From the NCBI GenBank assembly GCA_002790635.1, contig PFVN01000053.1, forward strand, positions 1 to 19,546: a DNA stretch of 19,546 nt, written 5' to 3'. This stretch comes from Candidatus Moranbacteria bacterium CG_4_9_14_3_um_filter_42_9 (lineage in GTDB: Bacteria; Patescibacteriota; Minisyncoccia; Moranbacterales; UBA2206). Positions 1 to 7,151 of the stretch are shown piece by piece. The translations under genes and the position numbers were made by a program. The notes under the pieces were generated by a model. The model was not told the origin of the DNA. It ran no database searches and worked only from the letters and a program-made list of their open reading frames with translations. How positions within the stretch are numbered: position 1 is the first letter of the stretch; every line of letters starts with the position of its first letter.

Positions 1-623
1 ATTGATTTGCCTTGACTTATTACAGCTTCTTGCATTTCCGCGTTTAATTTTTGATCGAAATTATCCAGCATTTTCTGAGCAATGCCTTCTGCTTTTATAT
101 CTTTGGCAAAAAAATAGGTATCGGGAAATAGATAGCCTTCCAGACTTTTCACGTTTTTCAGATACTCAAAATCTCCGCTCGGACTTTTTGGCGGGCTTTG
201 AACTATCTTTAAAAAAATTTCTCCGGGCAGTCCATTAGCTGAAAGTCTTTCGGCCATTTTTTTGCTGTCCCAACCTTCGGGAAAAGTTATCTTAACATAG
301 CCTGGTATAATGTTTTCTTTTTGAGTCAAGCGCAAGGCTATTTCTGGAATAGACATATTTCCATTTATTTGATATTTTCCCGGTAGAAATTTGTTGAGTA
401 GCCCATGCGTATGGATGTAATAATAGAAATACCAATTACTTGAAATCAAGCCTTCCCTTTTTAGGTTAGCGGCAATTTGAGAGTTGCCCTCGCCTTTTGT
501 AATTTCAAATTTTTTTTCTTGTTTATAGCTGCCGTGTGAATAATAAACCTGATAGCGAAAATAAAAAATTCCGCCCAAAAGAGCGGCGAAAGCAACTAAA
601 ATTATAATTATTTTTTTTGCCAT
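1..623 (-). CDS. mltG: Endolytic murein transglycosylase MltG (N-terminal part, cut by window edge)
   Basis: MltG is a membrane-anchored lytic transglycosylase that cuts nascent peptidoglycan strands and releases them from the synthase. I read this gene directly on the minus strand: an open frame runs from ATG at 621-623 to the window edge without a stop, giving 207 codons. Residues 4-22 are a hydrophobic anchor. A LysM-like segment follows at about 38-100. The family signature LEGYLFPDTY lies at 161-170, with the expected catalytic glutamate at 162. The C-terminal catalytic part lies outside the window. No convincing ribosome binding site precedes the ATG. It follows pcm with an 83-bp spacer that holds an inverted repeat. 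Identity is confident from the signature; the start is fairly sure because it is the only ATG before the anchor. Confidence 0.9.
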   Translation of the reverse strand, partial: MAKKIIIILVAFAALLGGIFYFRYQVYYSHGSYKQEKKFEITKGEGNSQIAANLKREGLISSNWYFYYYIHTHGLLNKFLPGKYQINGNMSIPEIALRLTQKENIIPGYVKITFPEGWDSKKMAERLSANGLPGEIFLKIVQSPPKSPSGDFEYLKNVKSLEGYLFPDTYFFAKDIKAEGIAQKMLDNFDQKLNAEMQEAVISQGKS

Positions 624-653
624 TTTTTTCTGGAAAATAGTTGAATCGCGCTT

Positions 654-684
654 GATTTTTTCGAAAAACTGCGCCGAAAAAATC
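654..684. repeat. 10-bp perfect inverted repeat between pcm and mltG
   Basis: GATTTTTTCG at 654-663 is the exact reverse complement of CGAAAAAATC at 675-684, with an 11-bp loop. It sits in the 83-bp spacer after the pcm stop and before the mltG start. There is no clean run of T after the stem on the minus strand, so it is not a textbook terminator. It could slow transcription or protect an mRNA end. Confidence 0.45.
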
Positions 685-706
685 TATCACACTGAGCTAT
701 GGTAAA

Positions 707-1330
707 TTATTTTTTTTCGTTAATCAGTGGAACAAAACTGAATCCCGGAAATTCTTCCTGAAGAAATTCTAGCTCGTTTTTTTTCTCAAGATAAAAAATG
801 CTGCTTTTGACCGGTAAGACCATTTTGCCGCCGATTTTTAGCTGGTCCTTGAGTGATTGAGGTATGTCCGGAGACGAGGCTGAAACCAAAATACGATCAA
901 ACGGCGCTTCTTGCGAAATGCCCTGACTGCCATCAGCCAGATAAAACTTGGCTATGCCTTTTCCGACATAGCCGTATTTATCAACATTTTTTTTCCCCCA
1001 CTCCAGTAGCTCATTTATTCTCTCGACTGCGATTACTTTACCCGAATTTCCGGTTATTTCCGCCAAAATAGCTGTCGTCCAACCGGAACCCGCTCCCACA
1101 TCCAAAATTGTTTGTCCGGCTCGCGGATCAAGCAGCTCCAGCATAAAAGCAACCGTCAAGGGCTGGGAAATTGTCTGGCCATATCCAATGGGGAGAGCTA
1201 CATCAACTTCTGCCTGCGACTCCAATCCGTCCGGTACAAACTCAACCCGATCGATTTTGGAAAAGGCGTTAATAATGGGATCTGATTCGAGATAACCGTT
1301 TGTTATCAAATCGCTGATTAATTTATTCAA
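707..1330 (-). CDS. pcm: Protein-L-isoaspartate O-methyltransferase
   Basis: This enzyme methylates abnormal L-isoaspartyl residues in aged proteins, using S-adenosylmethionine, and starts their repair. The 207-residue product fits the family length. The family-specific stretch IGYGQTISQPLTVAFML lies at about 48-64. SAM motif I follows as ILDVGAGSGW, and a post-motif region with DRILVSA is present. The start is uncertain: the frame has no early ATG. The chosen start is TTG at 1330, directly after an AAGG that is too close to act as a good Shine-Dalgarno sequence, and an upstream ATT is possible. The gene lies between yjbQ and mltG on the same strand, with spacers that look too long for tight translational coupling. 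Confidence 0.9.
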   Translation of the reverse strand: MNKLISDLITNGYLESDPIINAFSKIDRVEFVPDGLESQAEVDVALPIGYGQTISQPLTVAFMLELLDPRAGQTILDVGAGSGWTTAILAEITGNSGKVIAVERINELLEWGKKNVDKYGYVGKGIAKFYLADGSQGISQEAPFDRILVSASSPDIPQSLKDQLKIGGKMVLPVKSSIFYLEKKNELEFLQEEFPGFSFVPLINEKK

Positions 1331-1453
1331 CCTTATTAGAATTAAACACCCGCATTTAAAAATGACAGTGAAAATTGTAAAAAATTATTAGGATTAATCA
1401 GGTGCCGAGATGCAGATAAGCACTAGCATATCCCTAAAGATATCTGCTAAATT

Positions 1454-1897
1454 TTATATACCCATGATCTGAACGATGACTTCCCGATTTCGAGCACCGT
1501 CCATCTCAGCTAAAAATATGCACTGCCTTTTAGTCAAGATCATTTTGCCTTTTTCAATTGGCAAAGTCTCGCTAACCCCTCCCACCAGCATGCTTTTGCA
1601 ATGAGAATGGCCATTGCTCCGGCCATCAGAAGTCTGACCCCGGCTGATTTCAAACAAGTCATGGGCGTAGCTGTTGCTTACCGGAACTATCCGATAAAGC
1701 ACTTTCATAAAATCTTGAATCAACATCGGCTCGTTGTGGTTGACCACAATGCTGGCGGTGGTATGTGGCGCATAAACCAAGACTTGGCCTTCTCTGATGC
1801 CGGAGTTACTAATAATCTCCGCAACTCTCTCTGTAATGTCTATGAATTCCATCTGGCTGGTGCTTTTGACTTGGATTTTTTTATTGTATATTTTCAT
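1454..1897 (-). CDS. yjbQ: YjbQ / UPF0047 family protein
   Basis: The 147-residue protein matches the YjbQ family, a small beta-rich trimeric fold. Some members have been linked to a secondary thiamine-phosphate synthase activity, but the physiological role is uncertain. Visible family marks are HTTASI near residue 45, an NE pair in VVNHNEP, the GHSH cluster near 96-99 followed by LVGGVSETLPIEKGK, and the C-terminal EMDGARNREVIVQIMG. The conserved His/Glu residues needed for the putative metal site are present. The start is ATG at 1897; a later start would remove the first beta strand. A probable broken small gene lies just upstream on the same strand. Confidence 0.9.
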   Translation of the reverse strand: MKIYNKKIQVKSTSQMEFIDITERVAEIISNSGIREGQVLVYAPHTTASIVVNHNEPMLIQDFMKVLYRIVPVSNSYAHDLFEISRGQTSDGRSNGHSHCKSMLVGGVSETLPIEKGKMILTKRQCIFLAEMDGARNREVIVQIMGI

Positions 1898-1951
1898 TTT
1901 ATTTTTGACACTAAACGTATCCTTTGAGTTCGCTCAGGATGACGCTTCGCA

Positions 1952-2141
1952 TCATTTTTTAAATACCTTAGCAACCACTTTTACCACGACAGAGTTCAGC
2001 GCTTCTGGCATCATCTTATCAGAAGATGGAGTTTTTATCAAATCGGTGCCTGTCCTGATAATCTTCAATTTATACCGTATTTTTAACTCTGGGAATGCTC
2101 GTATTATCAGATATTTTTAGTTTTTTATTGTCATTTTGCAT
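1952..2141 (-). pseudogene. Probable small gene broken by a single-base frameshift
   Basis: On the minus strand an ATG at 2141 opens 23 codons (MQNDNKKLKISDNTSIPRVK...) and stops at TAA 2070-2072. The next frame (+1) is open from 2116 to a TGA at 1952-1954. Its end reads LKIIRTGTDLIKTPSS followed by DKMMPEALNSVVVKVVAKV. Joining the two near position 2075 gives a plausible protein of about 61 residues. I do not recognise the family. It lies 54 bp upstream of yjbQ on the same strand. It may be a decayed gene, a sequencing error in a real small gene, or chance; both halves look coding-like, which favours the first two. I infer the join and have not proved it. Confidence 0.35.
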
Positions 2142-2190
2142 TTAAAATTATCCAAAGCAAATTCTTCGCTTCTCTCACAATGACAAACTA

Positions 2191-3114
2191 CTATTTTTTA
2201 TTCAATTTTAATTTCCGATACACGCTACCGGCCGCTACTGCGCCTTCAGCCACAGCGGTAATGATCTGGCGAAATTTATTGGAACCGGTCGTGACGTCTC
2301 CGGCGGCATAAACCTGATCTACATTAGTAGCCTGCGTTTGGTTAACAACTATGTAGCTTTGTTCATCCAACATTACGCCTAAATTTTGGGTAATGGTCAC
2401 GCCAGGAGTTGTGCCGACTTCAATAAAGATGCCCTGCACTGCTAATTCTTTTTTGCCCGCTTCGGTGTCATACGCAATGCCGGTAACTTTTTGGTCGCCT
2501 TTTATCTCTTTCACATTGGAACAACGGATCAACTCGACCTTAGAACTGTTTTTAATTTGCTCTTCCCAAGCTGGCTCAAAATTGTAACTGTCCCGATAAA
2601 GGAGTGTCACTTTATTGGCAAATTCGATGAGGTGAATAGCAGCCGTCGCCGCCGCGTCCCCGCCGCCCACCACCACCACGTCCCGTCCGCGAAAAAACAT
2701 CGCGTCACAAGTGGCACAATAGGAAACCCCCTTGCCAATAAATTTATCTTCGCCAGGAACATTCATCTTGCGCGCCTTCATGCCAAGAGCCAAAATGATG
2801 CTTTTTGACAAATATTTTTCTTTCCCTGCAACAACCTCAAATTCCTGCTCCTTTTTTATTACTGTCGCTACGTCAGACTGGATAATCTTCGCTCCCAAAT
2901 GATGCGCGTGATATTGGAATTTTTCCATCAGGGTTTTCCCGGAAATAGAAATTTCTCCGGCCCAGTTCTCAATTTCCGAAGCCTCCACTACCTGCCCGCC
3001 AATTTCATTGCCAATGACAAGATGCTCTAACTTATACCGTGAAGCATAAATCGAAGCGCCGAGTCCCGCCGGGCCAGCACCGATGATGATAAGGTCGTAA
3101 ATTTTTTCACTCAT
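2191..3114 (-). CDS. trxB: Thioredoxin-disulfide reductase (TrxB-like)
   Basis: This flavoenzyme passes electrons from a reduced nicotinamide (or another donor) through FAD and a Cys pair to thioredoxin. The 307-residue length is typical. The FAD-binding GAGPAG lies at 12-17, the redox CATC at 133-136, the nucleotide-binding GGGDAA at 150-155, and the second FAD motif AAGDVT near the C-terminus. One oddity: the NADPH 2'-phosphate motif that reads HRRxxFRA in E. coli is YRDSYNFEPAW here (about 173-183). NADPH preference should therefore not be assumed. The ATG at 3114 lies 4 bp after the trxA stop, so the two are almost certainly co-transcribed and translationally coupled. The partner is the adjacent TrxA. 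Confidence 0.92.
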   Translation of the reverse strand: MSEKIYDLIIIGAGPAGLGASIYASRYKLEHLVIGNEIGGQVVEASEIENWAGEISISGKTLMEKFQYHAHHLGAKIIQSDVATVIKKEQEFEVVAGKEKYLSKSIILALGMKARKMNVPGEDKFIGKGVSYCATCDAMFFRGRDVVVVGGGDAAATAAIHLIEFANKVTLLYRDSYNFEPAWEEQIKNSSKVELIRCSNVKEIKGDQKVTGIAYDTEAGKKELAVQGIFIEVGTTPGVTITQNLGVMLDEQSYIVVNQTQATNVDQVYAAGDVTTGSNKFRQIITAVAEGAVAAGSVYRKLKLNKK

Positions 3115-3118
3115 ATTT

Positions 3119-3451
3119 TTATTGCGCTAATTTATCAAGCTCAGACCTGAGAACTTCTTTCGCCTGCACGCCGACAAATTCCTTGGCCACTTTCCCGTCT
3201 TTAAAAATTTTGAGGCTCGGAATGGACATAATCCCGTATTTGGAAGCTGTGTCGGAATTTTCGTCCACATTGAGCTTGCCCACTTTGGCCTTATCGCCGA
3301 TTTCCTTAGCCAACTCCTCAATGATCGGACCCATCACTTGGCAAGGCCCGCACCAGGGCGCCCAAAAATCAACCAGCGTCGGTTTGTCGCAATTTAGCAC
3401 CTCAGCATCAAAATTTTGATCGGTAAATTCCATCTCCATAATATTTGTCAT
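3119..3451 (-). CDS. trxA: Thioredoxin
   Basis: A small cytoplasmic dithiol carrier that reduces protein disulfides and here probably supplies the neighbouring membrane thiol transporter. The 110-residue product has the active site WCGPC at 33-37, the FWAPWCGPC context, and the cis-proline loop SIPSLKIF. Two in-frame ATG codons (residues 5 and 7) lie close behind the first, and the classical N-terminus would start at MEFTDQNF, so the true start could be any of the three. No clear Shine-Dalgarno sequence is visible. It lies 4 bp before trxB and 116 bp of very AT-rich spacer after the CcdA/DsbD-like gene. Confidence 0.95.
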   Translation of the reverse strand: MTNIMEMEFTDQNFDAEVLNCDKPTLVDFWAPWCGPCQVMGPIIEELAKEIGDKAKVGKLNVDENSDTASKYGIMSIPSLKIFKDGKVAKEFVGVQAKEVLRSELDKLAQ

Positions 3452-3567
3452 TCTAAATTTATAAATTTATAATTTTAAATAAAATCAAAATGCATAAATT
3501 TTTACATTTAAACATTTAATAATTTAAAATTAACTTAAAAATTTAAAATTAAAAATTAAAAATTATT
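3452..3567. other. AT-rich low-complexity spacer
   Basis: This 116-bp spacer between the CcdA-like gene and trxA consists almost wholly of degenerate AATTTAAAATTAA-type words. It belongs to the same general class of degenerate spacer repeats seen near 4700-4800 and 12160-12300. I see no promoter or terminator that can be picked out with confidence. Confidence 0.5.
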
Positions 3568-4683
3568 TCATATCCAATTATAAATCAAATAGCTGCCAAT
3601 GAAAAGCATCACGCCCGCCGCTATCGCATGCAAAAAGCACAGGTTTTTTTGCCGCCAGGCTTCCATTTTTCCCATGCGCGCCGAACCAAAATACATCAGC
3701 AAAGTAATGATAAGCATCGGCAAGACAAATATGAAGTTATATAATACCAAGAGCGGTAAAGTTTTCCCCATATTCATTTTTTCTGCCATCAGGCCGAGAA
3801 TGACGATATACGGACCGCTTGAGCAAGGAACCAAAAACAAGCTGACAACAAATCCGGCGCCGAGCGCGCCCAGCGGGCTTGTAACCTTTTTCAAAATTTC
3901 TTGCATTTTCGGCCGCCAGCTCAAAGGCACCTCCATAATAAAACCCTTGCCATACCAGAAAACATCCTTAAGATTGGCCAGTCCGATGATGATTGAAAGG
4001 ATGCCCACACCGAGTGAAATGAATTTTGGCAAACTAAAAACGGTAATTGCCTTATAAACTCCCAGGCCCATCAAAAAATATGAGGTGAAGATTGCCAGGG
4101 AAAATGCCAACCCGGCCAGCAGTGCCTTATTTTTCCCTTTAGCTGCCATGACAGTTGCCAAAAGTAAAATAAGCACCGCCAAGGCGCACGGATTGCTGGC
4201 ATCAACAAAAGCGGCACTAATAAGCAACGGTATGGGAACCGATATTTTTTGGCTTTTGGCTTGCGTGACTTGAACTAGTTCTAAATTCCTTTTTTCCTCC
4301 AGTGATTTTCGAACGCTTTCGGGGGTGGAAAAATCAGCCCCCTGAGCGCTTTCCATTTCTGAAACAAAGTGGCTGTTTATGGAAACATCGCCGACTAATT
4401 TTTTATCGTCGAAAAAAATTGCAGGATATCCCCGATCCTCGGTCCTGACATCGCCGAACACGTCAAAATATTCATTCAGTAGTTGTTTTTCCGTGGCCCC
4501 GGAGGCTTCTATTTTCTTGATATCATATTTGTCATAGATTCCGTTGGCCAGAAAATATTCGTCTACTTTCTTGCAGTGGGAACAGGTTTCCGCGTAAAAA
4601 TAAACAGCCTTCTTCTTTTCCTGTCCAAAGGAAAATAGCGGCAAAGATAGGAGAAGCAGAATTATCAAAAATATCTTTTTCAT
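3568..4683 (-). CDS. CcdA/DsbD-like thiol-disulfide transporter with N-terminal thioredoxin-like domain
   Basis: The likely role is moving reducing equivalents across the membrane to the outside, fed by cytoplasmic thioredoxin. From the ATG at 4683 the protein has a signal/anchor segment (KKIFLIILLLLSLPLFSFG). A thioredoxin-like domain follows with CSHC and a GYP cis-proline loop. The multi-spanning CcdA core has one conserved cysteine in SNPCALAV and one in LVPCSSGPYIV, the two cysteines expected for the transmembrane relay. About six or seven hydrophobic helices follow the soluble domain. An upstream in-frame TTG (4710) would add nine residues; I prefer the ATG because it puts the signal sequence at the N-terminus. 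The neighbouring trxA and trxB supply the electron source, which makes a coherent module. Confidence 0.88.
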   Translation of the reverse strand: MKKIFLIILLLLSLPLFSFGQEKKKAVYFYAETCSHCKKVDEYFLANGIYDKYDIKKIEASGATEKQLLNEYFDVFGDVRTEDRGYPAIFFDDKKLVGDVSINSHFVSEMESAQGADFSTPESVRKSLEEKRNLELVQVTQAKSQKISVPIPLLISAAFVDASNPCALAVLILLLATVMAAKGKNKALLAGLAFSLAIFTSYFLMGLGVYKAITVFSLPKFISLGVGILSIIIGLANLKDVFWYGKGFIMEVPLSWRPKMQEILKKVTSPLGALGAGFVVSLFLVPCSSGPYIVILGLMAEKMNMGKTLPLLVLYNFIFVLPMLIITLLMYFGSARMGKMEAWRQKNLCFLHAIAAGVMLFIGSYLIYNWI

Positions 4684-4814
4684 GGGTAATTTTTTAAATC
4701 TAAATTTCAAAGCTCAAATTTCAAATAAATGCCAAGTGGCTACATAAAAAAATTTGAACTTTTAGATTTTGGATTTTATTTGACATTTGTATTTTGTAAT
4801 TGGGGTTTTCGTGT
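4684..4814. repeat. Spacer with degenerate AAATTTCAAA/TTTGGATTTT repeat words
   Basis: Between uppS and the CcdA-like gene lies an AT-rich spacer. Its left half carries CTAAATTTCAAAGCTCAAAT and its right half carries TTTAGATTTTGGATTTTATT, which resemble each other as inverted repeats. Similar words recur between mraZ and rsmH and inside rsmH. No gene is visible. Confidence 0.5.
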
Positions 4815-5528
4815 TTATTCGCCGAATCGTCTCTGTCTTTGTGCATAGTCTGTCAAGGCTTTCCCGAATTCATTTTCATTAAAATCGGGGAAATTTTTTT
4901 CGGAAAAATAGAGCTGGGCATTCGCGCTGTCCCACATCATGAACCCGGCGCTTAGATGCGGTTCGCCGCCTGTGCGGATGATAAAATCCACTGCCGGAAT
5001 GTCGCGTGTCATCAAATTTTCTTTGATAATTTCGGCGGTTATTTTTGTGCCGGACGCATATTTGCCTGTGATGTCCTGCATGGCCTGGACCATTTCATCC
5101 GTCCCGCTATAGGCCAAAAGAAGATTAAGTATCCTTTTTTTATAATTTTTTGTTTTCTCAATAACGCCTTGAATGGTTTTTTTTAACGACTCCGGGAACT
5201 GCTCTTCCCAGCGGCCGATAACATTTATTTTAACTTCGTTGTCCACAATTTCCCGGCTATCCGCAAGATTCGCGAAATACCTGCCATAAATATCCAGAAG
5301 CGCTTTTTTTTCCCGGAAAGGCCTTTTTTTCAAATTGTCCAAAGAGGATCCCCAAAAAGAAAGACAATGTAGTCCTTTTTCCAAAGCAAAACTAACAAGC
5401 TTTTCCAAATTCTTCGCTCCCGCTTCGTGTCCTTCCCAGGGTTCCATTTTTTTAGCTCTGGCCCATCGGCGATTTCCATCCGGGATGATTGCCACATGCC
5501 GCGGAGTCGGCTCAATTTTTTTCATCAT
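4815..5528 (-). CDS. uppS: Isoprenyl transferase (cis-prenyltransferase, undecaprenyl diphosphate synthase family)
   Basis: The enzyme adds isopentenyl units in cis to an allylic diphosphate and makes the polyprenyl carrier used in cell-wall synthesis. The 237-residue product has the family signature HVAIIPDGNRRWA at 11-23, with the catalytic Asp at 17, a SFWGSSLDNLKKRP segment, and the C-terminal RTGGEPHLSAGFMMWDS box. PDGNRRWA, rather than the commoner MDGNGRWA, resembles variants seen in archaea and some bacteria, so product chain length is not certain. Two ATG codons stand in tandem (5528 and 5525). The gene lies 74 bp after the prenyl diphosphate synthase, which can supply its allylic primer. 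Confidence 0.93.
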   Translation of the reverse strand: MMKKIEPTPRHVAIIPDGNRRWARAKKMEPWEGHEAGAKNLEKLVSFALEKGLHCLSFWGSSLDNLKKRPFREKKALLDIYGRYFANLADSREIVDNEVKINVIGRWEEQFPESLKKTIQGVIEKTKNYKKRILNLLLAYSGTDEMVQAMQDITGKYASGTKITAEIIKENLMTRDIPAVDFIIRTGGEPHLSAGFMMWDSANAQLYFSEKNFPDFNENEFGKALTDYAQRQRRFGE

Positions 5529-5573
5529 AAATTGATTTTACCTTAATTTTCAAATGTCAGCAATAAAAAAATA

Positions 5574-5583
5574 TCCTCCTTTC
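5574..5583 (-). promoter_or_regulatory. Orphan perfect Shine-Dalgarno-like sequence upstream of uppS
   Basis: On the minus strand GAAAGGAGGA stands about 46 nt before the uppS ATG, too far to serve it directly. It is one of the few strong anti-16S matches in the window. Frames that start shortly after it close within a few codons. It may be a ribosome standby site, the trace of a lost start codon, or chance. Confidence 0.3.
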
Positions 5584-5602
5584 AGCAAACTTAAAAAAAT
5601 AA

Positions 5603-6682
5603 TCAGACTATCCGGTTGACAATGTAATCCGCTATTCCCAATAGGAAATCCTCGGCTTCCTGTTCCACTGGCTGGATCTTCGCTCCTTTTTTCAGCGCTT
5701 CCTTCCCCTGCTCAATGAGCTTGTTCGCAATTTTTTTTGCATATTCCAATGAACCGGTTGCCACAATAACTTTTTTAAAACTAGTTAGATCATCAGCAGT
5801 TAGATCCTTTTTACCCAAAGCCATATTCAAAATTTCCTTCTGTTTCGAATTGGCTTTTTCGTAGGCCTTGGAAACCAAGATGGTTTGCTTGCCCTGCCGC
5901 ACATCTGATCCGATGGGTTTGCCCATTTTTTCTTCTGCGCCAAAAATGCCCAGTATGTCATCCTGGATTTGAAAAGCGATCCCGACCGGAATTGAATATG
6001 CACTAAACATCTTCAGGAAATTATCGTTTGCGCCGGCTAGAATGGCGCCAAGATGCAGCGGCCCTTCAATGGTATATTTGGCTGTTTTATTTTCATACAT
6101 CCGCATTATCTCTTTTTCCGTGGCCCGGCCCTTATTTTCAATGTAAATATCCTCTGTTTCCCCGACGCAAGTCATGGACACAATGTTTTGCAATTTATGG
6201 AGAGCTCTAACAACCAATTCGGGATGAAAATCAGATTCATAGATAACTCGATTACCAAGAGCTCCCAGCATATCTCCAACGATAATTGCCATTGAATTTC
6301 CAAAATGCGCCGGATCACGGGTTTTCAAAAATTTTTTCCCCAAACTTTCATACCGTTTGTGGATGGTCGCAACTCCATGTCTTTTGGCGTCCTGATCAAT
6401 TATATCATCATGAATCAGAAGAAATATGTGAATGAGTTCGATACTGACGCTAATTTTGATTATTTTTTCCAAATTTTTTCCGCCCGCCGCCAAATATCCA
6501 TAACACATAAAAACGGCCCTTGCCCTCTTGCCACCGGCCAAAATTATTTTTTTTGCATATCCTAAGGCATCTGCGACATTTTTATCTGTTTTTTTAGTAT
6601 TCTTAATAACCCGATCTAAATATTTTTCAATTTCCGGATCAATTTTTTTCTTTAATTCTGCTAATACTTGCTTGGCTTCCAC
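5603..6682 (-). CDS. Polyprenyl (trans-isoprenyl) diphosphate synthase
   Basis: This enzyme makes all-trans allylic diphosphates from IPP. The 359-residue product has GGKRAR at 50-55, the first Asp-rich motif DDIID at 92-96 followed by KRHG, and the second motif as QIQDDILGIFG. In that motif a Gly replaces the last Asp, as in many IdsA-like enzymes. A GKPIGSDVRQGKQT segment follows. Chain length (C15, C20 or longer) cannot be told by eye, so no gene symbol is given. The start is GTG at 6682; no ATG is available before the first helix. It lies downstream of tRNA-Glu and upstream of uppS on the same strand, and with uppS forms a carrier-lipid pair. Confidence 0.9.
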   Translation of the reverse strand: MEAKQVLAELKKKIDPEIEKYLDRVIKNTKKTDKNVADALGYAKKIILAGGKRARAVFMCYGYLAAGGKNLEKIIKISVSIELIHIFLLIHDDIIDQDAKRHGVATIHKRYESLGKKFLKTRDPAHFGNSMAIIVGDMLGALGNRVIYESDFHPELVVRALHKLQNIVSMTCVGETEDIYIENKGRATEKEIMRMYENKTAKYTIEGPLHLGAILAGANDNFLKMFSAYSIPVGIAFQIQDDILGIFGAEEKMGKPIGSDVRQGKQTILVSKAYEKANSKQKEILNMALGKKDLTADDLTSFKKVIVATGSLEYAKKIANKLIEQGKEALKKGAKIQPVEQEAEDFLLGIADYIVNRIV

Positions 6683-6713
6683 AAATTTTTTACTACTTAA
6701 TATTTAGTATCTT

Positions 6714-6788
6714 GTACCGAGTACGGGAATCCCTGCCCGCCATCGGCTTTGCCGAAGGCAACGCAGGCGGGGAACCCGTGTTACGAGA
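6714..6788. repeat. Nested palindromic repeat between tRNA-Glu and the prenyl synthase gene
   Basis: The core GCCATCGGC TTT GCCGAAGGC is a hairpin with one mismatch. Outside it, TGCCCGCC pairs with GGCGGGG, and further out ACGGG pairs with CCCGT, so the whole block folds into a long imperfect stem. Similar GCCGAAGGC and GCCTGCC/GGCAGGC words occur near 11115, 12196-12215 and inside dnaX. It lies in the 130-bp leader between tRNA-Glu and the GTG start of the downstream gene. Confidence 0.6.
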
Positions 6789-6793
6789 ACTCG

Positions 6794-6902
6794 CCCCGCA
6801 CCAATTTTGATTTGTAGCCCCAAGGGGAGTCGAACCCCTCTTTCCAGGATGAGAACCTGACGTCCTAGCCGATAGACGATGGGGCCATAAATTGGTGCGG
6901 GG
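6794..6902. repeat. Perfect 14-bp inverted repeat enclosing tRNA-Glu
   Basis: CCCCGCACCAATTT at 6794-6807 and AAATTGGTGCGGGG at 6889-6902 are exact reverse complements and lie 2 nt from the 5' end and about 8 nt from the 3' end of the tRNA. Leader and trailer of the precursor could pair into a helix stacked near the acceptor stem. The inner GCACCAATT...AATTGGTGC pair recurs at 11085-11185 with the same 101-bp span. Confidence 0.7.
6815..6886 (-). tRNA. tRNA-Glu (anticodon CTC)
   Basis: The minus strand folds as a full cloverleaf: acceptor GGCCCCA/TGGGGCT, D-arm GTCT..GGAC, anticodon arm TCAGG-TTCTCAT-CCTGG with anticodon CTC (reads GAG), and T-arm AGGGG-TTCGACT-CCCCT. The discriminator is A. 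CCA is not encoded (the next bases are CAA), so it must be added by an enzyme. The first acceptor pair is G-U rather than G-C, which is unusual. The gene is enclosed by a perfect 14-bp inverted repeat (6794-6807 and 6889-6902). No other tRNA lies next to it. Confidence 0.95.
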
Positions 6903-6904
6903 TG

Positions 6905-7145
6905 AAAACCTGGCGTGTCGTCGCTCTGCTTTTCCTTGAAACCTTGCGATTTCAATTCTTCCACCGCGAGAAAACTTCTGCTTTCCCGACCCCTTTCCAG
7001 CGAAACCTAGACCGGACTAGACCTGCCCAAAATGCTGCCTTCCAAAATCTCGCGTGGCCTAGTCATTAGCAAGACTTTTTAGATCTTAGTAAATTTAATA
7101 GGGATTTCGCAGCAGGCGGGCGAACTCGGCGTAAAAATTTCGCAT
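6905..7145 (-). other. GC-richer non-coding stretch upstream of tRNA-Glu; possible structured RNA
   Basis: No protein gene is supported here; the longest frames are short and interrupted. The stretch is GC-richer than other spacers in the window. On the minus strand CCACGCGAGA (7057-7048) can pair with TCTCGCGGTGG (6971-6961) with a one-base bulge, enclosing about 75 nt. CTAGTCCGGTCTAG forms a small inner hairpin. A promoter-like sequence at 7152-7179 reads towards it and tRNA-Glu. I compared it by eye with conserved parts of RNase P RNA, tmRNA and SRP RNA and found no convincing match. It could be a long tRNA leader, an unrecognised RNA or decayed sequence. Confidence 0.35.
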
Positions 7146-7151
7146 AATGTT

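Noticed and set aside
1411..1445. GCAGATA...TATCTGC hairpin after yjbQ as a terminator
   Set aside because: The stem is short with a long loop and there is no T-run on either side.
1797..2120. Plus-strand 107-codon frame over the yjbQ start and its spacer
   Set aside because: It overlaps the well-supported yjbQ on the other strand and has no family match; the minus-strand reading of the spacer looks more coding-like.
6704..6964. 86-codon minus-strand frame across tRNA-Glu
   Set aside because: It is a read-through of the tRNA and its inverted repeats; composition and position explain it without a gene.
6905..7100. RNase P RNA, tmRNA or SRP RNA
   Set aside because: The conserved GAGGAAAGUCC/ACAGA, tRNA-like 3' end, and CCGGAAGG-AGCAG signatures were looked for and not found as a set.
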